From NCBI GenBank assembly GCA_030537835.1, contig JAUNVB010000017.1, positions 1 to 36,263 on the forward strand: 36,263 bases of DNA. The letters run 5' to 3'. The notes beneath the pieces were generated by a model, which was not told where the DNA came from, did not search any database, and worked only from the letters and a program-made list of their open reading frames with translations. Below are positions 9,328 through 17,740 of the stretch, one piece after another; within the stretch, counting starts at the first letter, position 1; each line of letters starts with the position of its first letter. The DNA comes from Andreesenia angusta (GTDB lineage: Bacteria; Bacillota; Clostridia; Tissierellales; Gottschalkiaceae). A program made the position numbers and the translations under genes.

Positions 9328-10101
9328 TTATCTAATAAAATAATACATGAAATAATATACTATTGGAGCTGTGAATATTATACTATCTAATCTATCTAAA
9401 ATACCACCATGGCCTGGCATTATATTTCCATAATCTTTAATCCCAGATTCCCTTTTAATCTTAGATGCAAATATATCTCCTAATACAGAAACTAGGGATA
9501 CTAATACTGCCATTATACCTATTTCTAAAAGATATTCTGGATTGAATTTATATGCAAATATCAATCCTAATAGTACTCCTCCAATTATACCTGCTATGAA
9601 TCCTTCTATTGTTTTCTTAGGTGATAAGCTCGGTGCTAATTTATGTCTACCCAGCGACTTTCCTATAAAATATGCAAAGGTATCAGATCCTGAAGCTATT
9701 AAAAATACATACCAAATATTCACACTATCCGCAAAATCGTATAAATATGACATCATATAGACTAGATAGAATCCTCCTAAAAGGGATAGAGCTAAATCTC
9801 TAGTCTTGACCTGTGATAAAAATACGAATTCACAGAAAATAAATATCAGATAAAGAAATATTACAAAGTTCATATATTCCTGCATATTAAAGTACTTTAT
9901 GAAAAATAACGATACTGCAAATAAATAATTTATCGTAATAGGTAGTCTACTATCCTTTATCGAACTAATAGCATTATTGTATTCAAATAGAGCGATTAAA
10001 GATAGTATTAATATGACTATATCGAATACTGGATTGCCAAGATAGACGACTAAAAACAATAGCGCTAATCCTATCAATCCTGATATTATTCTCGTTTTCA
10101 T
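9328..10101 (-). CDS. cdsA: Phosphatidate cytidylyltransferase (CDP-diglyceride synthase)
   Basis: 257 aa. Makes CDP-diacylglycerol from phosphatidic acid and CTP, the branch point of phospholipid synthesis, in the cytoplasmic membrane. It is a polytopic hydrophobic protein with about seven or eight membrane segments; the family signature is in the last third (SDTFAYFIGKSLGRHKLAPSLSPKKT-like region, then GDIFASKIKRESGIKD and MPGHGGILDRLDS with conserved Asp residues). Start overlaps the uppS stop by 4 nt (ATGA), showing translational coupling. Last gene of its unit, with a terminator right after the stop. Confidence 0.95.
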   Translation of the reverse strand: MKTRIISGLIGLALLFLVVYLGNPVFDIVILILSLIALFEYNNAISSIKDSRLPITINYLFAVSLFFIKYFNMQEYMNFVIFLYLIFIFCEFVFLSQVKTRDLALSLLGGFYLVYMMSYLYDFADSVNIWYVFLIASGSDTFAYFIGKSLGRHKLAPSLSPKKTIEGFIAGIIGGVLLGLIFAYKFNPEYLLEIGIMAVLVSLVSVLGDIFASKIKRESGIKDYGNIMPGHGGILDRLDSIIFTAPIVYYFMYYFIR

Positions 10102-10829
10102 TTTATATCTCCAAATCTCCTATTCCTATTTTGGTAGAGCTCTATAGCCTTAAAGAATTCATCTTCTGTAAAATCAGGCCAAGCAGTCTCTGTAAAAATA
10201 AATTCACTATATGCTAATTGATATAATAAAAAATTACTAAGTCTTTGCTCTCCACTCGTTCTGATCATAAGATCGGGATCAGGTTGATCTTCTGTATATA
10301 GATATTCTTTAAATTTCTCTTCATCTAATCTCTCTATATCTAATTTCTCATTCGAACAGTCCTCAACAATATTTTTAACCGCTCTTATTATCTCTAATCT
10401 CGAACCATAATTCAATGCAATATTTAATACTATATTATCGTTATCTTTAGTTCTTATTATTGCTTTCTCAATCTCTTCTCTTACTTTTTTAGGAATTCTA
10501 TCTAATTCACCTAGAACTCTTATTCTCACATTTTTTCTATCTAATTCATCTATTTCTTTTTTCAAATAATTTGCTAATAATTGCATCAAAACGCCTACTT
10601 CATCTGAGGGCCTCTTCCAATTCTCAGTTGAAAATGCATATAGCGTAAGATATTTTATATTCAATTTATCTACTGCCTTAATAATATCTCTTACCCTCTC
10701 AACTCCAACCTTATGTCCTGCAGTTCTAGGCATTAATCTTTTCTTTGCCCAACGGCCATTCCCATCCATTATTATTGCTACATGTTTGGGAATCTTTTTC
10801 ATATCTATATTATAATCTTTTAAATCCAT
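10098..10829 (-). CDS. uppS: Isoprenyl transferase (undecaprenyl diphosphate synthase)
   Basis: 243 aa. Condenses isopentenyl diphosphate onto farnesyl diphosphate in cis to make the C55 lipid carrier for cell-wall synthesis. Visible: HVAIIMDGNGRWAKKR with the catalytic Asp22, TLYAFSTENWKRP, ALNYGSR.EI, DLMIRTSGEQRLSNFLLYQLAYSE and the terminal FGDI. Start ATG is preceded by AAGGGG about 9 nt away. It is coupled to cdsA by a 4-nt overlap and follows a small ORF after 92 nt. The nearby dxr and ispG feed the same pathway. Confidence 0.97.
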   Translation of the reverse strand: MDLKDYNIDMKKIPKHVAIIMDGNGRWAKKRLMPRTAGHKVGVERVRDIIKAVDKLNIKYLTLYAFSTENWKRPSDEVGVLMQLLANYLKKEIDELDRKNVRIRVLGELDRIPKKVREEIEKAIIRTKDNDNIVLNIALNYGSRLEIIRAVKNIVEDCSNEKLDIERLDEEKFKEYLYTEDQPDPDLMIRTSGEQRLSNFLLYQLAYSEFIFTETAWPDFTEDEFFKAIELYQNRNRRFGDIK

Positions 10830-10874
10830 AAATTACGCCCCTTAGCAATACAATTAATTTCGATAATAAATTAA

Positions 10875-10906
10875 GCCGATTAATCAAACTATAGTCGATT
10901 ATCGGC
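10875..10906. repeat. Imperfect hairpin upstream of uppS
   Basis: GCCGATTAATC (10875-10885) and GATTATCGGC (10897-10906) pair with one bulged base over an 11-nt loop, in the 92-nt gap before uppS. There is no convincing T run on the minus strand (TTAATTTATTA), so it is a weak terminator or a processing/regulatory hairpin. Confidence 0.4.
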
Positions 10907-10921
10907 CGGTTAATAATCTTT

Positions 10922-11116
10922 TTAAAAATAACAGTAGATTATTTCGATTGTATTGTCTTTAATTTTTCTAACTCGAACTATTCTCTTTTCTGATAATCTG
11001 TGAATACTCTCTCTATTAGAATTAGTTTCTAGAGTTTTAAATTCAAAGCCTTTGAATTCATTTTCTAAAATCTTAATACCTTCTTCTAATTCAAATCCTA
11101 TTATATCTAGATTCAA
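10922..11116 (-). CDS. Small hypothetical protein, possible single PASTA-like fold
   Basis: 64 aa, between frr and uppS. The pattern IIGFELEEGIKILE....FEFKTLET...........RIVRVRKI..NTIEIIYCYF (a G-x(5)-helix followed by paired strands) resembles one PASTA repeat, but the similarity is only a pattern and no named family is claimed. No signal peptide or membrane segment, so probably cytosolic. The start is TTG at 11116 with GAGGT inside the end of frr, 2 nt after the frr stop, so it is probably coupled to frr. Small genes of this sort often sit here in clostridia. Charged, compositionally like its neighbours, and likely real. Confidence 0.7.
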   Translation of the reverse strand: MNLDIIGFELEEGIKILENEFKGFEFKTLETNSNRESIHRLSEKRIVRVRKIKDNTIEIIYCYF

Positions 11117-11118
11117 AA

Positions 11119-11676
11119 CTATACCTCTAATAATTCTTTTTCTTTCTCTTCTATGACTTCATCAATTATATTTATATATTCATCAGTCAATTTCTGAACC
11201 TTTTCTTCAGCTGTCTTTCCTTCGTCTTCAGTCAATTCTTTATCCTTAACTAATTTCTTAACCTCGTCATTTCCATCTCTTCTATGATTTCTTATAGAAA
11301 TCTTGGCATTCTCACCGTATTTCTTAACTAGTTTTGTAAGCTCTATTCTTCTCTCCTCAGTTAATTTAGGTATATTAAGTCTTATTATCTTACCATCATT
11401 AGAAGGATTAATGCCTAGTTCAGATGCATTTATTGCCTTTTCTATTTCAGCTAAAGCTCCTGCATCATAGGGCTGAACTACTAATAATCTAGGCTCTGGT
11501 GCTGATATATTCGCTAATTGATTTAGAGGAGTCATAGCTCCATAGTAATCAACAGTAACTCTATTTAATAGAGAAGGATTTGCTCTTCCTGCTCTTATAG
11601 ATTGAAGTTCATCCTTTAAAGATTCTACTGATTTCTTCATATTTTCTTCTGCATCTTTGTGTAATTGTAAATTCAT
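11119..11676 (-). CDS. frr: Ribosome recycling factor
   Basis: 185 aa from the chosen start, the usual length. With EF-G it splits the post-termination ribosome. The tRNA-shaped protein shows a three-helix bundle and the hallmark [12 protein letters not shown] segment (about 27-38), [28 protein letters not shown] and [20 protein letters not shown]. The frame can also begin with a TTG immediately following the pyrH stop, but the AGGGAGA site would then be only 4 nt away; the ATG at 11676 has a 7-nt spacing and is preferred. It directly follows pyrH, the standard order rpsB-tsf-pyrH-frr. Confidence 0.97.
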   Translation of the reverse strand: MNLQLHKDAEENMKKSVESLKDELQSIRAGRANPSLLNRVTVDYYGAMTPLNQLANISAPEPRLLVVQPYDAGALAEIEKAINASELGINPSNDGKIIRLNIPKLTEERRIELTKLVKKYGENAKISIRNHRRDGNDEVKKLVKDKELTEDEGKTAEEKVQKLTDEYINIIDEVIEEKEKELLEV

Positions 11677-11679
11677 CAA

Positions 11680-12390
11680 TTATTCTCCCTTCACCTGTGT
11701 ACCAATTTTTTCTCCTTCTGCGACTCTAACTATATTTTGAACATCATCCATACCAAAGACTATAAGTGGTATTTTGTTATCCATACATAGAGATGTCGCA
11801 GTCGAATCCATAACTTTTAAATCCATATTAAGTATATCGATATATCTCAGATAATCTAATTTCTTTGCATCTTTATTGAGTTTAGGATCAGAATCATATA
11901 TTCCATCTACACCCTTTTTAGCAACTAAAATGACTTCTGCTTCTATCTCTGCCGCTCTTAATGCAGCAGTAGTATCTGTAGAAAAATATGGATTACCTGA
12001 GCCAGCAGCTAATATTACTATTCTACCTTTTTCTAAATGTCTAATCGCCCTTCTTCTTATATAAGGTTCTGCTACTTGTTTCATATCTATAGATGTTTGA
12101 ACCCTAGTATCTACTCCTATTTTTTCAAGAGAATCTTGAAGAGCTAATGCATTAATAGTAGTACCTAGCATGCCAATATAATCGGATGTTGCTCTATCCA
12201 TGCCTTCTCCACTTCTACCACGCCAAATATTTCCTCCACCAACTACTATGGCAACTTCTGTACCTAGTTGATTGACTTCTGCGACCTTAGCCGCTATTTT
12301 ATCTATGGTCTCTATATCTAAACCAAATCTCTTATCTCCAGCTAATGCTTCTCCACTTAACTTGAGAATAACTCTTTTAAATTCAGGCAT
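11680..12390 (-). CDS. pyrH: UMP kinase
   Basis: 236 aa. Phosphorylates UMP to UDP; hexameric, of the amino-acid-kinase fold rather than the NMP-kinase fold. Visible: [12 protein letters not shown] at the N-terminus, [45 protein letters not shown], and [24 protein letters not shown] residues. Start ATG has AGGAG about 11 nt upstream and a strong promoter lies 41 nt further up. First gene of pyrH-frr-small-uppS-cdsA. The stop codon abuts the frr initiation region. Confidence 0.97.
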   Translation of the reverse strand: MPEFKRVILKLSGEALAGDKRFGLDIETIDKIAAKVAEVNQLGTEVAIVVGGGNIWRGRSGEGMDRATSDYIGMLGTTINALALQDSLEKIGVDTRVQTSIDMKQVAEPYIRRRAIRHLEKGRIVILAAGSGNPYFSTDTTAALRAAEIEAEVILVAKKGVDGIYDSDPKLNKDAKKLDYLRYIDILNMDLKVMDSTATSLCMDNKIPLIVFGMDDVQNIVRVAEGEKIGTQVKGE

Positions 12391-12430
12391 TATTTAACAA
12401 CTCCTAAGTATTTTAAATATTCTAAGACAA

Positions 12431-12459
12431 ATTATACCAAATTCAAGGCTTGATTTCAA
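12431..12459 (-). promoter_or_regulatory. Promoter of pyrH-frr-uppS-cdsA
   Basis: On the minus strand, TTGAAA (12454-12459), exactly 17 nt, then TATAAT (12431-12436). It lies between the tsf terminator and pyrH. Confidence 0.8.
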
Positions 12460-12504
12460 TATATTCAGTCTCCTATAATAGTTTTAAGAATTATGTATAT
12501 TATA

Positions 12505-12542
12505 AAAACCTAAAGAATATTATTTAAATATCTTTAGGTTTT
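12505..12542 (-). terminator. Terminator after tsf
   Basis: AAAACCTAAAGA (12505-12516) and TCTTTAGGTTTT (12531-12542) form a perfect 12-bp stem with a 14-nt AT-only loop, beginning 14 nt past the tsf stop. The T-rich arm followed by TATAA gives the release tract. Confidence 0.8.
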
Positions 12543-12556
12543 TATATCATAATTTA

Positions 12557-13465
12557 TTAATTACCCATTTGTTTTGCAACTTCTGCAGCAAAATCTTCTT
12601 CTTTTTTCTCTATACCTTCTCCAACTTTAAATCTTGCAACATCTGCTAATTTAATATCAGAACCTACTTCTTTAGATACAGATTCTATTAGTTTAGATAT
12701 AGTTATCTTAGAATCCTTAACGAATTCTTGATCTAATAAAACAACTTCTTTAAGCTGCTTTTTCAATTGACCATTTATTATTCCTTCTATTCTCTCTGCA
12801 GGTTTACCTTCGTTTTCCGCCTTAGCTCTTAAAATCTCAAGCTCTTTTTCTTTATAGCTCTCATCAACTTCATCTGCTGATATATATTGGTATCCCATTG
12901 CAGCTGCTTGCATAGCTATATCTTTTGCAAGTGTCATAACTTTCTCATCTTTTGAATCAGTTTCAAGTTTAACTATTACACCTATATTTCCAGTTCCATG
13001 AAGATATCCTTCTATAACACCATTATCAGCTGACATAGAAGCCGCTCTTCTCACTGTCATATTCTCTCCAATTTTAGAGATAAGATCATTCAATACATCT
13101 TGAACTTTCTTTCCATCTAATTCAGACTCTAATACGCTTTCAGCGTCATTTAATTGCTTATCAGATGCTATTTTAGTAACGTCTGAAACGAATTTTTGGA
13201 AATCTTCATTCTTACTAACAAAGTCAGTTTCTGAATTTACTTCAACCATAGCCGCTTTTTTATCGTCTTCAACTATTAATCCTACTAATCCTTCTGCCGC
13301 TACTCTATCAGCTTTCTTAGCAACTTTTGAAAGTCCTTTTTCTCTTAATATAACAACAGCTTTTTCCATATCTCCATTAGCATCTGCAAGTGCTTTCTTG
13401 CAATCCATCATACCAGCCGATGTTTTCTCTCTTAATTCTTTAACCATTCCTGCAGTTATCTTCAT
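12557..13465 (-). CDS. tsf: Elongation factor Ts
   Basis: 302 aa. The nucleotide exchange factor for EF-Tu. Visible: N-terminal UBA-like domain with VKELREKTSAGMMDCKKAL (9-27), the GLSKVAKKADRVAAEG linker, and the core contact TDFVSKNEDF that reaches into EF-Tu, followed by two dimerisation subdomains. Length is in the range of the longer (Bacillus-like) forms. Start ATG has a GGAGG-like site (rc of ttcctcc). It follows rpsB after 100 nt that contain a possible attenuator, and is followed by its own terminator. Confidence 0.98.
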   Translation of the reverse strand: MKITAGMVKELREKTSAGMMDCKKALADANGDMEKAVVILREKGLSKVAKKADRVAAEGLVGLIVEDDKKAAMVEVNSETDFVSKNEDFQKFVSDVTKIASDKQLNDAESVLESELDGKKVQDVLNDLISKIGENMTVRRAASMSADNGVIEGYLHGTGNIGVIVKLETDSKDEKVMTLAKDIAMQAAAMGYQYISADEVDESYKEKELEILRAKAENEGKPAERIEGIINGQLKKQLKEVVLLDQEFVKDSKITISKLIESVSKEVGSDIKLADVARFKVGEGIEKKEEDFAAEVAKQMGN

Positions 13466-13500
13466 TCTTTTTCCTCCTAATATTATTAATACCTTTTAAT

Positions 13501-13546
13501 AAAAAAAGTAAGAGCAGTAAGGGAAGATTCCCTACAAACCCTTACT
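13501..13546 (-). terminator. Possible attenuator between rpsB and tsf
   Basis: On the minus strand AGTAAGGG (13546-13539) can pair with CCCTTACT (13523-13516). The internal GTAGGGAA can alternatively pair with the same arm, and a further CTTACT (13512-13507) precedes seven T. Two mutually exclusive foldings, one ending in a T tract, fit partial termination between the two genes. The fold is my reading, not computed. Confidence 0.5.
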
Positions 13547-13565
13547 ATTTTATAACTATATATAA

Positions 13566-14285
13566 TTAATCTTCTTCTGAATTTTCCTCTTCGTCTTCTT
13601 CAACAGCTTGACTAGCATTTACTACTGCATTAGCAATAGTTTCAGTTATCAATTTAACCGCTCTTATTGCATCATCATTTCCAGGTATAGCATAATCTAC
13701 TTCTTCTGGATCACAGTTTGTATCTACTACTCCAACTACTGGAATTCCTAATATCTTAGCTTCTCTTATAGCTATCTTCTCTTTTCTAGGATCTATAACG
13801 AAGATTGCTTGTGGTAAATTATTCATATTTCTAATACCACCTAAGAATCTTTCAAGCTTTTCTTTTTCTTTAAGAAGATTTATAACTTCTTTCTTTGGTA
13901 ATACTTCAAAGCTACCATCTTCTTCCATCTTATCTAATTCATCAAGTCTATCTATTCTCTTTCTTATAGTCTTGTAATTAGTCATCATTCCGCCTAACCA
14001 TCTCTGATTAACGTAATGCATTCCACATCTCTTTGCTTCTGTTTCTATCGATTCTTGTGCTTGTTTTTTAGTTCCAACGAATAGTATTTCTCCACCGTTT
14101 TGAACTACATCTTGTATAAAATCGTATGCTTCTTCCATTTTCACAACTGTTTTTTGTAAATCTATTATATAGATTCCATTTCTCTCTGTGAAAATATAAG
14201 GAGCCATTTTAGGATTCCATCTTCTAGTCTGATGACCAAAGTGAACTCCTGCTTCTAATAAAGATTTCATTGATACTACTGCCAT
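13566..14285 (-). CDS. rpsB: 30S ribosomal protein S2
   Basis: 239 aa. Binds late in 30S assembly at the head-body junction and recruits S1-type proteins. Visible: [22 protein letters not shown] (6-27), [30 protein letters not shown] and [29 protein letters not shown]. The last 15 residues are mostly Asp/Glu, a common clostridial tail. Start ATG has a perfect GGAGG 9 nt upstream, with a strong promoter and a structured 100-nt leader before it. Co-transcribed with tsf, subject to the hairpins between them. Confidence 0.98.
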   Translation of the reverse strand: MAVVSMKSLLEAGVHFGHQTRRWNPKMAPYIFTERNGIYIIDLQKTVVKMEEAYDFIQDVVQNGGEILFVGTKKQAQESIETEAKRCGMHYVNQRWLGGMMTNYKTIRKRIDRLDELDKMEEDGSFEVLPKKEVINLLKEKEKLERFLGGIRNMNNLPQAIFVIDPRKEKIAIREAKILGIPVVGVVDTNCDPEEVDYAIPGNDDAIRAVKLITETIANAVVNASQAVEEDEEENSEED

Positions 14286-14289
14286 ATTC

Positions 14290-14386
14290 TTTCTACCTCC
14301 AATGTTTTATTCCTCCACCCCCATCTTCTTTTCAAAACACCATAAAGGCACAATTTGAAAATCAGAGAGTGTGTGTAGTCTCACTC
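14290..14386 (-). promoter_or_regulatory. Structured rpsB 5' leader
   Basis: About 95 nt of untranslated leader. A perfect 8-bp stem TTTTCAAA/TTTGAAAA (14361-14354 with 14336-14329) encloses a loop in which GCC and GGT can pair further; a small GAGTG/CACTC hairpin lies at the very 5' end. An additional GGTGGAGG lies about 10 nt upstream of the true ribosome binding site. S2 is known to autoregulate through leader RNAs in several phyla; whether this one does is inference. Confidence 0.5.
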
Positions 14387-14390
14387 GAAT

Positions 14391-14419
14391 ATTATAACAT
14401 AAGGATTTTATCTTTACAA
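14391..14419 (-). promoter_or_regulatory. Promoter of rpsB-tsf
   Basis: On the minus strand, TTGTAA (14414-14419), 17 nt, then TATAAT (14391-14396), the last with a TG one base upstream. The -35 lies 4 nt past the topA stop. Confidence 0.85.
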
Positions 14420-14422
14420 GAT

Positions 14423-16519
14423 TTATTCTTCATCTATATCATGTTCTCTTAAATCATCGTAATTACATTCTTCGTTAATACAGTAGACCTTATTTCCTTT
14501 CTTACTGTATTTAGAAAGTAATAAGCTATTACATTCAGGACATTTTTCCTTTATTGGTTTATCCCAAACCATGAAATCACAATCAGGATAATTAGAGCAT
14601 CCATAAAATATTCTACCTTTCTTGCTTCTTCTCTCTATAATATCTCCATCTTTACACTTTGGGCATTTAATGCCTAAGTTTTTCACCAATGGTTTAGCAT
14701 TTCTACAATCTGGATATCCTGGACAAGCTAAGAACTTCCCATATCTTCCCATCTTTATGACCATATTTCTACCACATTTTTCACATATTACATCTGTTTC
14801 TTCATCTTTTAATTCTACATCTTTCATTTCCTCTTCAGCATGAGCTAAATCTTTGCTAAAGTCTTTATAGAAATCTCTTATAGTCTGCTTCCATTCCACA
14901 TCCCCAGATGCTACCTCATCTAATTGCTTTTCTAGATAGGCTGTAAATTCTTTATTCAATATATCTTTAAAATACTCTTCTAATAATTCGGTAACAACCA
15001 TGCCTAGCTCTGTAGGAACGAATGCTTTTTTCTCTAAATATACATAGTTTCTTGATAATATAGTCGATATAGTAGGTGAATACGTACTAGGACGTCCTAT
15101 TCCTAATTCTTCTAATGTCTTAACTAAAGAAGCCTCTGTATATCTCGGAGGTGGTTGGGTAAAATGTTGCTTAGTCTCAATATTTTCTACCTTTAGAATT
15201 TCTCCTTCTTCTAATTCAGGTAGAATAATATCTTTCTTATTATCTTCTCTATATAATTTTAAAAATCCTTCAAAAACTATCTTTGAGCCATTAGATTTAA
15301 ATATATAATCTCCAGCTCTAATACTTATAGCCATAGTCTCAAACTCTGCTCTAGCCATTTGACTAGCAACAGTTCTTGTCCATATGAGATTATAGAGTCT
15401 AAATTGATCTTTGCTCAATGATTCCTTTATATCTTCCGGTATATTCATTATATTTGTAGGTCTAATCGCTTCATGAGCATCTTGTGATTCTACATCCGAT
15501 TTTTTCTTAGCTCTATTCCCTTTTCCTATATATTCTTTTCCAAAATTCTCTTCTATATATTCCTTAGATTTATTTATAGCCTCATTCGAAAGCCTTGTAG
15601 AATCAGTTCTTATATAAGTCACTAATCCTATAGTCCCTTGTTTCTTTATATCTATTCCTTCATATAATTGTTGTGCTATAATCATAGTCTTCTTAGTTGA
15701 AAATCCTAATTTTCTAGAAGCATCCTGTTGAAGACTACTAGTAGTATAAGGAAGATAAGGATTTCTATTTCTCTTTCCTCTTTTAACTTTATCTACTAAA
15801 AAATCTTTATCTTCTATTCCCTTTAAAATTTCTTCAACCGATTTTTTATCTGATATTTCTAATTTCTTTTCCTTGCCTTCTTTTAATTCTCCATAGAAAT
15901 TAGATTTAAATTTTCTATTCTTTTTCTTATGCTCTGCTTCTATAGTCCAATATTCTTTTGGTTCAAATTCTTCAATCTCTTTTTCTCTATCACATATTAT
16001 CTTAGTAGCTACAGATTGAACTCTACCTGCTGATAGGCCTTTCTTTACTTTTTTCCATAGTAAAGGACTTATCTGATATCCAACTAATCTATCTAATATT
16101 CTTCTAGCTTGTTGAGCATCTACTAAGTTCTTATTTATCTTACGTGGATTTTTAATCGCATCCTTTATAGTGTCCTTCGTTATTTCATTGAATTCAACTC
16201 TGTATTTTTCATCATCCGGTAGATCTAATATATGAGCTAAATGCCAGGAAATAGCTTCACCTTCTCTATCGGGGTCGGTTGCTAAATAAACTCTATCAGC
16301 CTTCTTAGCCTTACTCTTAAGTTCCTTTATCAAAGGTCCTTTCCCCCAAATATTCATATATTTGGGTTCAAAATCATTATCTATATCTACTCCTAATTTA
16401 CTCTTAGGCAAATCTCTAACATGACCAACTGAAGCTTCAACTCTATAGTTTTTCCCCAGAAATTTAGATATCGTCTTCGCTTTTGCAGGCGATTCAACTA
16501 TAACTAATTTTTTTGCCAT
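14423..16519 (-). CDS. topA: DNA topoisomerase I (type IA)
   Basis: 698 aa. Relaxes negative supercoils by single-strand passage. Visible: N-terminal Toprim domain with the catalytic Glu9 (VIVESPAKAKT) and TDPDREGEAI (81-90; D82, D84, E86), GLSAGRVQSVA (161-171), active-site Tyr302 in TIGLVTYIRTDSTR, and RPTNI. The C-terminus has three four-Cys zinc ribbons (CEKCGR..CPGYPDC; CPKCKDG..CSNYPDC; CPECNS..CINEEC), typical of Firmicutes enzymes. Start ATG with AAAGGGG upstream. It follows dprA after 59 nt, in which it has its own promoter. The order comM-dprA-topA is common in Firmicutes. Confidence 0.98.
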   Translation of the reverse strand: MAKKLVIVESPAKAKTISKFLGKNYRVEASVGHVRDLPKSKLGVDIDNDFEPKYMNIWGKGPLIKELKSKAKKADRVYLATDPDREGEAISWHLAHILDLPDDEKYRVEFNEITKDTIKDAIKNPRKINKNLVDAQQARRILDRLVGYQISPLLWKKVKKGLSAGRVQSVATKIICDREKEIEEFEPKEYWTIEAEHKKKNRKFKSNFYGELKEGKEKKLEISDKKSVEEILKGIEDKDFLVDKVKRGKRNRNPYLPYTTSSLQQDASRKLGFSTKKTMIIAQQLYEGIDIKKQGTIGLVTYIRTDSTRLSNEAINKSKEYIEENFGKEYIGKGNRAKKKSDVESQDAHEAIRPTNIMNIPEDIKESLSKDQFRLYNLIWTRTVASQMARAEFETMAISIRAGDYIFKSNGSKIVFEGFLKLYREDNKKDIILPELEEGEILKVENIETKQHFTQPPPRYTEASLVKTLEELGIGRPSTYSPTISTILSRNYVYLEKKAFVPTELGMVVTELLEEYFKDILNKEFTAYLEKQLDEVASGDVEWKQTIRDFYKDFSKDLAHAEEEMKDVELKDEETDVICEKCGRNMVIKMGRYGKFLACPGYPDCRNAKPLVKNLGIKCPKCKDGDIIERRSKKGRIFYGCSNYPDCDFMVWDKPIKEKCPECNSLLLSKYSKKGNKVYCINEECNYDDLREHDIDEE

Positions 16520-16544
16520 TAACTTATCACCCCTTTGCGACTGA

Positions 16545-16573
16545 ATTATATCAAAAATATCTATTCAATACAA
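16545..16573 (-). promoter_or_regulatory. Promoter of topA
   Basis: On the minus strand, TTGTAT (16568-16573), 17 nt, then TATAAT (16545-16550), in the dprA-topA gap. Confidence 0.7.
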
Positions 16574-16578
16574 TGATT

Positions 16579-17739
16579 TTATATACTGAGTCTATTATCT
16601 GATAGCCTTTTTAATTTTCCTTTCAATTCTAGGACTGTTATCAATCCATTTATTTTTACAACTCCCATATTGGTTAAATCAATAATTTCATCAATAGTTT
16701 TTGGTCCAGTTTTTAAGGCCATAATTATTTCATTCTCATCATTTCCTAATCCTTTTATCTTATCGTCTTTTATATCTTCTTCCTCTTTTATCTTTTTTAA
16801 TTCTGCAATCTCTTCAACAATATCCTCAATTCCCTCGACTAATTTAGCCCCTTCTTTTATCATCTTATTAGTGCCATGGCTGAATTTACTATTTATATTT
16901 CCTGGAACTGCAAAGACTTCCTTTCCTTGTTCTAGAGCATGATTGCATGTTATCAATGTACCACTTCTCTTTTCAGCTTCTATAACTAATGTCCCTAATG
17001 ATAGACCACTTATTATTCTATTTCTCTGAGGAAAATTATAAGGAAAGCCCTGAGTTCCTATAGGAAATTCTGATACTACTGCACCTGATTTAATTATATT
17101 CCAATATACATTTTTATTATGAGCTGGATATATTCTATCTACACCGGTACCGAGTACAGCAATCGTTCTCGTCTTCCTTCTCAATGCAACCATATGAGCA
17201 TAAGTATCTATTCCTGATGCCATGCCTGATACTATTGTTATGCCATATCTTGCTATCTCATCTGCTAGTTTCTGTACAGCATATATGCCATAAGCAGATG
17301 GCTTTCTTGGCCCTATAATCGATATAGACTGATTATCTACTCTCTTAATTTCACCTTTATAATAAAGTACTCTAGGAGGATCTTCTATATTTTTTAAATT
17401 TATTGGATAATCTCTATCCTCTATTGTCATTATTTCAATCTTATTCTTTTTAGCATTAAATATTATTTCTCTTAAAAAATCTTCATTTCTATTTAGCAAA
17501 ATATCTTTTTTTACCTTCTCACTTATTAATAATTTATCTAAATCACTAGCTTTACATTCCCAAATCTCTCTTATATCACCAAAATAGTCTTCGAATAATT
17601 GAAGATATCTATTATTCATACTCTTTAAATTGTTTAAGAATAGCCATATCTCCCTTTTTCCAATCTCTTCTAATTCGATATCTTCTATTTTTAAATCTCT
17701 TCTAATACTATCTTCTTTATAATTCTTTCTTCCATTCAA
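16579..17739 (-). CDS. dprA: DNA processing protein DprA
   Basis: 386 aa from the chosen start. Protects incoming single-stranded DNA and loads RecA in natural transformation; also present in species not known to be competent. Visible: N-terminal helical (SAM-like) region, then the extended Rossmann fold with ISIIGPRKPSAYG, TIVSGMASGIDTYAH, TIAVLGTGVDRIYPAHN, FPQRNRIISGLS and EKRSGTLITCNHALEQGKEVFAVPG, and a C-terminal winged-helix domain (about 325-386). A frame start exists at 17757, but that TTG overlaps the GAGGGGG that serves as ribosome binding site for TTG at 17739. This start lies 1 nt past the comM-like stop, showing tight coupling. Confidence 0.93.
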   Translation of the reverse strand: MNGRKNYKEDSIRRDLKIEDIELEEIGKREIWLFLNNLKSMNNRYLQLFEDYFGDIREIWECKASDLDKLLISEKVKKDILLNRNEDFLREIIFNAKKNKIEIMTIEDRDYPINLKNIEDPPRVLYYKGEIKRVDNQSISIIGPRKPSAYGIYAVQKLADEIARYGITIVSGMASGIDTYAHMVALRRKTRTIAVLGTGVDRIYPAHNKNVYWNIIKSGAVVSEFPIGTQGFPYNFPQRNRIISGLSLGTLVIEAEKRSGTLITCNHALEQGKEVFAVPGNINSKFSHGTNKMIKEGAKLVEGIEDIVEEIAELKKIKEEEDIKDDKIKGLGNDENEIIMALKTGPKTIDEIIDLTNMGVVKINGLITVLELKGKLKRLSDNRLSI

Positions 17740-17740
17740 T

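Noticed and set aside
12391..12504. Riboswitch or pyrimidine attenuator upstream of pyrH
   Set aside because: Only a promoter and a ribosome binding site fit in the leader; no PyrR-like or conserved aptamer elements seen.
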